From contig NZ_CP160453.1 in assembly GCF_040744945.1 (NCBI RefSeq), forward strand, positions 3,162,001-3,226,000: a DNA stretch of 64,000 bases. The letters run 5' to 3'. The position numbers were made by a program, and so were the translations under genes. This document shows positions 31,225 through 56,800 of the stretch, piece after piece. Below the pieces are notes generated by a model. It saw nothing but the letters and a program-made list of their open reading frames with translations, made no database searches and had not been told where the DNA came from. The first letter of the stretch is position 1, and each line of letters starts with the position of its first letter. This stretch comes from Saccharothrix sp. HUAS TT1. Lineage in GTDB: Bacteria; Actinomycetota; Actinomycetes; Mycobacteriales; Pseudonocardiaceae.

Positions 31225-32691
31225 TCAGTGCGTGACGACCGGCTTCGAGGTCGGCTCCGCGGAGCGGTCCTTCATCAGGTTGAGGACGATCGCGACGAGC
31301 ACGGCGGCCACCGCGAAGACGAACGAGCCCAGGAACGCGGCCTGGACGCCCTCGTTGAGGCCGACCTTGGCGATCGCCTCGGTGGTGTCGGTGTAGGCCA
31401 CCAGCACCGTGCTGCACAGCGCGATGCCGAACGCGGCGCCGATCTGGAACACCGAGTTGTTGATGCCCGAGGCGAGGCCCGCCTGGTCGGCGGGCACGTT
31501 GGACAGGGCCGCGATCGCCGAGGCCACCACCGTGGTGCCGATGCCCCAGCCGAACACGACCATGGCCGGGAACAGCTCCACCCAGTAGTTGCCGTCCGGG
31601 GTCACGCGGGACAGCATGAACGCGCCCAGCGCCAGCGCCAGCCCGCCCAGCACGGCCACCTTCTTGTAGCCGAACTTGGTCGTCAGCGGACCGGAGAGGT
31701 TCGAGCCGACCACGGACATGAACGAGTAGACGGCGGTGCTCAGGCCGAACTGGACGGCGGACCAGCCGAGCACCTGCTGCGCGTAGACGGACATCATCAG
31801 CGCGCCGCCGTAGAGGCTCATCGACACCAGCAGCATCATCAGGTTGCCGTTGACGAGCGAGCCGATCCGGAACACCTTCAGCGGGACCAGCGGGGTCTTC
31901 ACGCTGCGCTCGATCACGATGAACAGCGCCAGCAGCACGATCGCGCCGCCCAGGAAGCCCAGGGTCCGCGCGGAACCCCACCCGGCCGCGGGCGCCTCGA
32001 CGACCGCGTACACCAGGCAGACCAGCGCACCGGTGATGGTGATGGCGCCCAGCGGGTCGAACGACTTCTTGCCCTCGCGGATGGTGGTCTCGCGCAGCAG
32101 CTTCGGGCCGATCAGCAGCGGGATGCCCGCCAGCGGGATGTTGATGAAGAAGATCCACTCCCAGCCGAGGCCCTCGGTGATGGTGCCGCCGATGAGCAGC
32201 GCGGCGGTGGCGCCGAACGCGCCGATGCCGGTCCAGATCCCGATGGCGCGGTTGCGCTCCTTGCCCTCGGGGAAGGTCGCCATCAGCACGGCCATCGCGG
32301 TGGGGGCCATGATGGCCGCCGCGATGCCCTGCACGACGCGGGCCGCGATCAGCACGCCGCCGGTCCAGGCGAACCCGCAGAGCACGGACGCGAGGAGGAA
32401 CAGGGTGGTGCCGACCATGAACATCCGCCGACCGCCCAGCAGGTCGGCAGTCCGGCCGCCGAACAGCAGGAGGCCGCCGAAGCTCAGCAGGTAGGCGCTC
32501 ATCACCCACTGCGATCCGGTCGTGGTGAAGCCCAGGTCGGACTCGATCGCCGGCAGTGCCAGGATGACGATCTGCGAGTCGACGATGATCATGAAGTAAG
32601 CCGTGCACAGCAAGGCCAGCGCTTGCCAACGGCGGGGGTCGGGGGTCGTGGTCGTCTTGTCGGTTGGCGCAGCGGCCGTTTGCTCGGACAC
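31225..32691 (-). CDS. MFS drug exporter, DHA2 (EmrB/QacA) family
   Basis: 488 residues with about fourteen membrane helices. Typical blocks: LALLCTAYFMIIVDSQIVILALPAI with the DHA2-type Asp, SQWVMSAYLLSFGGLLLFGGRTADLLGGRRMF (motif A), and GIAAAIMAPTAMAVLMATFP. Probable self-resistance exporter for the cluster product. The start is set at GTG 32691, where conserved sequence begins. It lies six bases after the promoter-like CCGGTCTAC of dyad B, so the message is probably leaderless. Control by the same factor as the sigma gene is likely (inference from the shared dyad). Confidence 0.9.
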   Translation of the reverse strand: MSEQTAAAPTDKTTTTPDPRRWQALALLCTAYFMIIVDSQIVILALPAIESDLGFTTTGSQWVMSAYLLSFGGLLLFGGRTADLLGGRRMFMVGTTLFLLASVLCGFAWTGGVLIAARVVQGIAAAIMAPTAMAVLMATFPEGKERNRAIGIWTGIGAFGATAALLIGGTITEGLGWEWIFFINIPLAGIPLLIGPKLLRETTIREGKKSFDPLGAITITGALVCLVYAVVEAPAAGWGSARTLGFLGGAIVLLALFIVIERSVKTPLVPLKVFRIGSLVNGNLMMLLVSMSLYGGALMMSVYAQQVLGWSAVQFGLSTAVYSFMSVVGSNLSGPLTTKFGYKKVAVLGGLALALGAFMLSRVTPDGNYWVELFPAMVVFGWGIGTTVVASAIAALSNVPADQAGLASGINNSVFQIGAAFGIALCSTVLVAYTDTTEAIAKVGLNEGVQAAFLGSFVFAVAAVLVAIVLNLMKDRSAEPTSKPVVTH

Positions 32692-32694
32692 GTG

Positions 32695-32768
32695 GAGGTA
32701 GACCGGGCGCCCGCCGGAAATTCGTCGTCCGATCGCGACGAATTTCCGCCGCCGCGCCGGTCTACCTC
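32695..32768. promoter_or_regulatory. Long dyad element B: twin divergent promoter-like half-sites
   Basis: Outer arms GAGGTAGACCGG (32695-32706) and CCGGTCTACCTC (32757-32768) pair perfectly. Inner arms GGAAATTCGTCG (32716-32727) and CGACGAATTTCC (32736-32747) pair perfectly. All are centred on 32731.5, with the same internal spacing as dyad A. The left half faces the exporter (GTG 32691). The right half faces GTG 32770 and the downstream 32981/33719 genes. The four half-sites of A and B share CGACGAATTTC-like and CCGGTCTAC-like blocks. Confidence 0.75.
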
Positions 32769-32980
32769 TGTGAGGCCGGGAACTGCGTGCGAACTGGAGG
32801 GGGATCGGTGACACGCCACGACCACACAGGCGCGGTGGGGCGAGCCGGGAGGTCGGGTGCGGCCGGGTGCGGCGGCCCGGGGCCGAGCGGTCACGACCGG
32901 CGGGGGAACGTCGAACTTGGACGAATCGGACTTACTGCGGTCGGGTTCGGGCAAATCGGACTTGGTGAGGCGACGTCGGG
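32769..32980 (+). promoter_or_regulatory. Leader region with ten-base direct repeats before the 32981 gene
   Basis: AATCGGACTT occurs at 32924-32933 and again at 32954-32963, exactly 30 bp apart (about three helical turns). A weaker related GTCGAACTTGG lies at 32910-32920. Short frames start at GTG 32770 and GTG 32808 but look non-coding. The repeats could bind a regulator on the transcript that starts at dyad B. Confidence 0.35.
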
Positions 32981-33655
32981 GTGATCGACGGTGACGACCC
33001 ACTGGTCCTGCTGGGCAGGCGGAGGGGTCTGCTGGAAGGCGCGACCCGGTACGCCCGCCACGTGACCGCGCAGGTCACCCGGCGCCAGCTCGCGCTGCCC
33101 ACGCCCTGCGCGGACTGGGACCTGCTGCAGCTGCTGTGGCACGTGAACGAGTCGGTGGCGGCGCTGCGCGAGGCGATCGAGCAGTTCTGCGTGTTCCCCG
33201 AGCCCGTGTCGCCCGACCCGGCCGGGGTGCACGACGTGCTGCGCGCCTTCGACTGGGAGACCTCCCTGCTGCTCCAGTCCTGGGACGAGGCGGCCTACGG
33301 CGCGGACACCACGGTGGCGGTCGGCCGGTACCCGGTGCACGGCATGGTGCTGGCCAACACCGGCGCCCTGGAGATCGCGGTGCACGGGTGGGACGTGGCC
33401 AGCGCGTGCGACCTGCCGGAGCCGATCCCCGCCGGGCTCGCGGCGGACCTGTTCGCGGTGGCCCGGAAGGTGGTGCCGCTGCCCCGGTACCCGCAGTTCG
33501 GGCCGGAGGTGGCGTGTCCGGGCGACGCGTGCGCGAGCGACCGGCTGGTGGCGTTCCTCGGCAGGCGGCCCGCGTCGTGGTGCCCGAAGCGGGGAACCGG
33601 CGGTGGGTCGGTGATGACCGGCGCTTGTGAGGATCTGTTCAGCGAGACGTTCTAG
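32981..33655 (+). CDS. TIGR03086-like DinB/maleylpyruvate isomerase-fold protein
   Basis: 224 residues. N-terminal helices with LALPTPCADWDLLQLLWHVNES (family PxPCxxWxxxxLxxHxxx pattern), then NTGALEIAVHGWDVASAC and a C-terminal FGPEVACPGDACASDRLVAFLGRRP. These are hallmarks of the actinobacterial TIGR03086 metal-binding family, related to mycothiol-dependent isomerases. Specific function unknown. The GTG start lacks a strong Shine-Dalgarno, so the exact start is uncertain. It is followed 63 bp later by the flavin reductase, probably in one transcript running from dyad B. Confidence 0.75.
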   Translation: MIDGDDPLVLLGRRRGLLEGATRYARHVTAQVTRRQLALPTPCADWDLLQLLWHVNESVAALREAIEQFCVFPEPVSPDPAGVHDVLRAFDWETSLLLQSWDEAAYGADTTVAVGRYPVHGMVLANTGALEIAVHGWDVASACDLPEPIPAGLAADLFAVARKVVPLPRYPQFGPEVACPGDACASDRLVAFLGRRPASWCPKRGTGGGSVMTGACEDLFSETF

Positions 33656-33718
33656 AGGCGTCCGCTCCCGAACAGGTCGCCCGGGCCCGCGCCGGGGCGC
33701 ACACGACAGGAGTGCCGC

Positions 33719-34222
33719 ATGCCCGAGACCGAGACCGCCTTGGCGCCACCGCTGCGCGCGGTGATGTCCCGCTTCGCCACCGGGGTGGTCGTGCTCACCT
33801 CGGGCGGGGCGCACGCCAACGCCATGACGGCCAACGCGTTCACGTCGCTGTCCCTGGACCCGCCGATGGTGCTGGCGTGCGTGGCGCGCACCGCCACCAT
33901 GCACCGGTCGATCACCGCCGCGCGGCGGTTCGCGGTGTCGCTGCTCAGCGCCGGGCAGGAGGACCTGGCCCGCCGGTTCGCCGACAGCTCCAGGCCGCGC
34001 GGCGACGCGCTGTTCTCGGCGGTGGGGGTGCGGCCGGGCCCGGTCACCGGCGCCCCGCTGCTGGAGGGCGCCCTGGCGTGGCTGGAGTGCGAGCTGGACC
34101 AGGACTACCGGGCCGGAACGCACTCGATCTTCGTGGGACGGGTGGTGTCCGCGGAGTTCGGCGCCGACGACGCGACGTCGATGGTGTACCTCGGCGGGAA
34201 GTTCCACCGGCCGACGCCGTAA
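33719..34222 (+). CDS. NAD(P)H:flavin oxidoreductase, monooxygenase component
   Basis: 167 residues of the flavin-reductase-like (pfam01613-type) family. N-terminal RAVMSRFATGVVVLTSG, then HANAMTANAFTSLSLDPPMVLACVA for flavin binding, RRFAVSLLSAGQEDLARRFA, and a C-terminal GRVVSAEF...YLGGKFHRPTP. Supplies reduced flavin to the oxygenase at 24843 (inference from the pairing of families). ATG 33719 has a GACAGGAG Shine-Dalgarno. It is separated from its presumed partner by 8 kb, so co-regulation rather than co-transcription would link them. Confidence 0.9.
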   Translation: MPETETALAPPLRAVMSRFATGVVVLTSGGAHANAMTANAFTSLSLDPPMVLACVARTATMHRSITAARRFAVSLLSAGQEDLARRFADSSRPRGDALFSAVGVRPGPVTGAPLLEGALAWLECELDQDYRAGTHSIFVGRVVSAEFGADDATSMVYLGGKFHRPTP

Positions 34223-34250
34223 CCCGCCGCCCGCGGCGGTGCGGACGAGC

Positions 34251-34285
34251 GGAGCCCCGACCCGCGCTCGGCGGGTCGGGGCTCC
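34251..34285. terminator. Bidirectional hairpin between flavin reductase and SnoaL-like gene
   Basis: Perfect 14-bp stem GGAGCCCCGACCCG (34251-34264), 7-base loop, CGGGTCGGGGCTCC (34272-34285), between convergent genes. Confidence 0.75.
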
Positions 34286-34304
34286 ACGTCCGTCCGGACC
34301 GGGA

Positions 34305-34721
34305 TCACTCCGGCAGCAGGCCACCGGCGGCCACCGGGCGGTCGACGGCCATCAGCCACCGGCCGTCCTCGACCTTGCGCAGCACGTCGGTGCACTTGCC
34401 CTCGATGGTGAACGGCTTCCCCTCCGGGTCGGTGCCCTCCACCTTGAAGTCCACGCCGATCAGGGCCACGTCGCCGGCGACGTACGAGTGCGTCACCCGC
34501 GCCTCCAGCGTCGGCTTCGCGCCGATGAACCCGACGAAGAACTCGCGCCGCGCCTCGCCGGTCAGCGGCTCGCCGGAGAAGTTCGAGATGGCGTCGTCCC
34601 GGTAGAGCCGGTCGAACAGGGCGCCGTCGCCGGAGTTGAACACCTGGAGGAAGATGTCGTTCTGCGTCTCGGTGTCGCCGGTCAGGTCGGGCTTGTCGTG
34701 GTCGAGCGGGATGGCGGTCAT
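34305..34721 (-). CDS. SnoaL/NTF2-like protein (copy 1)
   Basis: 138 residues, single NTF2-like cone fold: QNDIFLQVFNSGDGALFDRLYRDDAI, the GEPLTGEARREFF turn, then strands ending DVLRKVEDGRWLMAVDRP. Related proteins act as cyclases, isomerases, hydrolases or dehydratases in antibiotic pathways. It closely resembles the adjacent gene at 34815, an apparent tandem duplication. ATG 34721 has GAAGGAG upstream. A ring-forming or isomerising step on the alkaloid is plausible but not shown. Confidence 0.8.
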   Translation of the reverse strand: MTAIPLDHDKPDLTGDTETQNDIFLQVFNSGDGALFDRLYRDDAISNFSGEPLTGEARREFFVGFIGAKPTLEARVTHSYVAGDVALIGVDFKVEGTDPEGKPFTIEGKCTDVLRKVEDGRWLMAVDRPVAAGGLLPE

Positions 34722-34814
34722 GCTGGCTCCTTCACGGGTGCGGGGTGTGCGTGGCCGGCGGGGGCGCCGCCGACCGGTGGACCTGCGGGTGGATCGGCTC
34801 GTCCCGCCGTCCGG

Positions 34815-35213
34815 TCACTTCTCCTCGCCGTACGGGTCGTCGATCGCGTAGCGCCACTTGCCGTCCTCGCCGCGCCGCAGGACGTCGACGCCGACGCCGG
34901 ACAGGTGCTCCACGACGCCCTGCTCGTTGGTGGCGTCCATGGTCCAGTCGACGATCAGCAGGGCGGTGTCGCCGGTGACGTACGCGTTCCTGGTCTTGGC
35001 CCGCATCGTCGCCCCGCGGGCGATCTGCGCCGCGACCTCCTGGCGGTGCGCCTCGCCGGTGAGCGGCCGGCCCGGCTCCCACACCGCGACCGCCTCCTCG
35101 GTGTAGAGGCTGTTCACCCACTCGGCGTTGCCGGAGTTGAAGGCGCGCACGTACAGCTCGGTCTGCTTGGTCGCGTCGTCGGTGAGTTCGAATTCTTCAA
35201 GCTGGCTGGTCAT
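34815..35213 (-). CDS. SnoaL/NTF2-like protein (copy 2)
   Basis: 132 residues, paralogue of its neighbour: QTELYVRAFNSGNAEWVNSLYTEEAV, GRPLTGEAHRQEV, VTGDTALLIVDWTMD and VDVLRRGEDGKWRYAIDDPYGEE. Both carry the FNSG and LTGEA signatures at equal positions. ATG 35213 begins the conserved part. It diverges from the first polyketide synthase gene across a 422-bp region and probably forms a two-gene transcript with copy 1. Confidence 0.8.
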   Translation of the reverse strand: MTSQLEEFELTDDATKQTELYVRAFNSGNAEWVNSLYTEEAVAVWEPGRPLTGEAHRQEVAAQIARGATMRAKTRNAYVTGDTALLIVDWTMDATNEQGVVEHLSGVGVDVLRRGEDGKWRYAIDDPYGEEK

Positions 35214-35635
35214 CGGGCCTGCCGTCCTGTCTGCTCGGGTGGCCGTGCGTCTCGGGGCACAGCTTTCGGGCGGGACGTCACCGGGTGTTCCACACACCGG
35301 TAATCGGCAGCACACGGTCGCCCGCCGACGTAGCCGCGACGCCCTGGCGGCACGATCGGCCGCGGGGCGGCTCGCTGGGCCGTACGGGTGACGCGACCTC
35401 GGCGGAACTCGGCGGTCGGGTCCACCGGGCGCGGGCCGTCGCCGCGACGGGTTCGTGACGCCGACCAAAGAGTCCACAGTGGACTTGTCGCGCAAGTTCG
35501 GCCTTCGGCACGGGACCTCCGGCCCTGGCTGCTGTTACCGGGTGGTGACTGGTCCGTGGAAAGCCCTCGACAGACTCGCCGCGGCGGTGATCCGCGCCGT
35601 TGTGCGGTCGACTCGGAGGAAGGCGGTCTGGCGGC
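35214..35635. promoter_or_regulatory. Divergent region between SnoaL-like genes and the PKS operon
   Basis: 422 bp without a convincing gene. It contains a perfect odd palindrome AGTCCAC-A-GTGGACT at 35471-35485. TCGACAG and TCGCCGC begin nine bases apart near 35567, a weak SARP-box resemblance. A strong GGAGGAAGG purine run at 35615-35623 sits 12 bases before the PKS start, somewhat far for a Shine-Dalgarno. This should hold the main biosynthetic promoter. Confidence 0.4.
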
Positions 35636-48754
<13,119 letters not shown>

Positions 48755-48758
48755 TGAC

Positions 48759-53828
<5,070 letters not shown>

Positions 53829-53851
53829 CCGACGAGGAGCAAGCAGGAGCC

Positions 53852-56800
53852 ATGTCGAAAGAAGAGAAGCTCGTCGACTACCTCAAATGGGTGACAGCCG
53901 ACCTGCAGAAGGCGCGGCAGCGGATCGCGCAGCTCGAATCCGGCCTGGAGGAGCCGGTGGCGATCGTCGGCATGGCCTGCCGGTTCCCCGGCGGGGTCCG
54001 CACCCCGGACGACCTGTGGCGGCTGGTCGCCGACGGCGGTGACGCCATCTCGCCTTTCCCCGACGACCGGGGCTGGGACCTGGAGCGGCTGTACGACGAG
54101 GACCCGGCCACGCCCGGCACGTCCTACAGCCGCGAGAGCGGGTTCCTGGATCGGGCGGGCGAGTTCGACGCGGGCTTCTTCGGCATCTCGCCGCGCGAGG
54201 CGCTGGCCATGGACCCCCAGCAGCGGGTGCTGCTGGAGACCGCCTGGGAGGCGTTCGAGGACGCGGGCATCGACCCGGCCGCGCTGCGCGGCGACCCGGT
54301 CGGGGTGTTCGTGGGCGCGGTCGAGCAGACCTACCTGCCGCTGGAGGGCCCGGAGGAGTTCGAGGGCTACCTGATGACCGGCAAGCTGGGCAGCGTCGCG
54401 TCCGGCCGGGTGTCCTACACGTTCGGGTTCGAGGGCCCGGCCGTCACGGTCGACACCGCGTGCTCGTCGTCCCTGGTGGCCCTGCACCTCGCGGTGCAGT
54501 CGGTGCGGCGCGGCGAGTCGACCATGGCCCTCGCGGGCGGCGCCACGATCACCGCCACGCCCGGCGGGTTCGTCGACTTCGCCCGCCAGCGCGGGCTCGC
54601 GCCGGACGGCCGGTGCAAGTCGTTCGCCGCGGCGGCGGACGGCACGAGCTGGTCCGAGGGCGTCGGCCTGCTGCTGGTCGAGCGGCTGTCGGACGCGCGG
54701 CGGCACGGGCACCGGGTGCTGGCCGTGGTGCGCGGCAGCGCGGTGAACCAGGACGGCGCGTCCAACGGCCTCACCGCGCCCAACGGTCCCGCGCAGGAGC
54801 GCGTGATCCGGCAGGCGCTGGCCGACGCCAAGCTCGACGTGTCCGACGTGGACGCCGTGGAGGCGCACGGCACCGGCACCAGGCTCGGCGACCCGATCGA
54901 GGCGCGGGCCCTGCTGGCCACCTACGGCCAGGGCCGCACCGGCGAGCCGCTGTGGCTGGGGTCGCTGAAGTCGAACATCGGGCACGCGGTGGCGGCGGCC
55001 GGCGTCGGCGGCGTGATCAAGGTCGTGCAGGCCCTCCGGCACGGCGTGCTGCCCAGGACGCTGCACGTGGACGAGCCGACGCCGATGGTGGACTGGTCGG
55101 CGGGCGCGGTGTCGCTGCTGACGTCGACCCGGCCGTGGCCGGAGGTCGACCGGCCGCGCCGGGCCGCCGTGTCGGCGTTCGGGGTGAGCGGCACCAACGC
55201 GCACGTGATCCTCGAACAGCCACCCGCGTCCGAACCCGTCGCCCCGGCGCTCCGGACGCCCACCGCGGTGCCGTGGGTGTTCTCGGCGAAGACACCGGAC
55301 GCGCTGCGGCGGCAGGCCGGGCGCCTGGCGGACGTGGGCGGTCGGCCGCTGGACGTGGCGTACTCGTTGACCGCGAGCCGGGCCGCGCTGGAGCACCGGG
55401 CGGCCGTCGTGTCGGACGACCCCGCGGCGGCGCTGCGGGCGTTCGCGGCGGGGGAGGGCGGCCCCGACGTGGTGACCGGCTCCCCGGCCGGGGGCGGGCT
55501 CGGGCTGCTGTTCACCGGGCAGGGCGCGCAGCGCGCCGGCATGGGGTCGGCGCTGGCGCGTGAGTTCCCGGTGTTCGCCGAGGTGTTCGAGGACGTGTGC
55601 TCGCGGTTCTCGGGTTCGGTTCGCGAGGTTGTGGGTTCTGGCGCCGGTGTCGACGAGACGGGCTTCGCGCAGCCCGCGTTGTTCGCTTTCGAGGTCGCGC
55701 TGTTCCGGTTGTTGGAGTCGTGGGGTGTGCGGCCCGATTTCGTGGTGGGGCATTCGGTCGGCGAACTGGCCGCGGCTTATGCGGCGGGTGTGTGGTCGTT
55801 GGACGACGCCTGCGCGGTGGTCGAGGCGCGCGGGGAGCTGATGCAGGCGTTGCCCACCGGCGGCGCGATGTTCGCGGTGCAGGCGTCCGAGGACGAAGTG
55901 CTCCCGCTGGTCGAGGGGCAGCTGCGGCTGGCGCTCGCGGCGGTGAACGGGCCGAACGCGGTGGTGATCTCCGGTGACGAGCGCGCCGCCGGAGCGGTCG
56001 CGGCGCGGTTGGCCGCGGCCGGGCGCAGGACGAAGCGGTTGGCGGTGAGCCACGCGTTCCACTCACCGCTCATGGACCCGATGCTGGAGGCGTTCCGCGC
56101 CGTCGTGCGCGAGACGACCCTTGAGCCCGCCCGCATCCCCTACATCTCCACGGTCGCCGGGACCGGTTCGTGGCACTCGCCCGACTACTGGGTGGAGCAG
56201 GTCCGCCGGCCGGTGCGCTTCCGGGACGCGGTGGACGCCCTGCTCGCCGAGCGGGTCACCACGCTGCTGGAGGTCGGCCCCGGTCCGGTGCTGACCGCGA
56301 TGGCCGCGCAGTGGGTCGGCGAGCCCGCCGCCGCGCTGGCCTCGGTGCGCGCCGACCGGCCCGAACCCGAGTCGGTGGTCACCGCGCTGGCCGCGCTGCA
56401 CGTGCGCGGTGCGGCCGTGGACTGGGAAGCGTTCTACGAGGGCACCGGCGCCCGGCGCGTCGACCTGCCGTTCTACCCGTTCCAGCGGGACCGCCACTGG
56501 CTGACCCCGCCCACCGCCGACGCCGCCGGGCTCGGGCTGGGCCGGGTCGACCACCCGGTGCTCGGCACGGCCGTCGACGTCGCGGGCACCGGGCAGACCG
56601 TGCTGTCCGGCCGGCTGTCGCCCCGCGACCCGGCGTCACCGGCGGTGCTGGTGGAGTGGGCGTTGCGGGCGGCGGACGAGGTCGGCTGCACGGTGGTGGA
56701 CGAGCTGACCGTCCGGACGCCCCTGGTGGTGGACCGCGCGCTCCAGGTGCAGGTGGTGGTGGAGGCGGCGGAAGCGGACGGACGCCGTCCGGTCGCCGTC

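Noticed and set aside
32808..32984. Small ORF between dyad B and the 32981 gene
   Set aside because: Gly/Arg-rich translation without domain pattern; the frame spans the direct repeats and looks like leader DNA.
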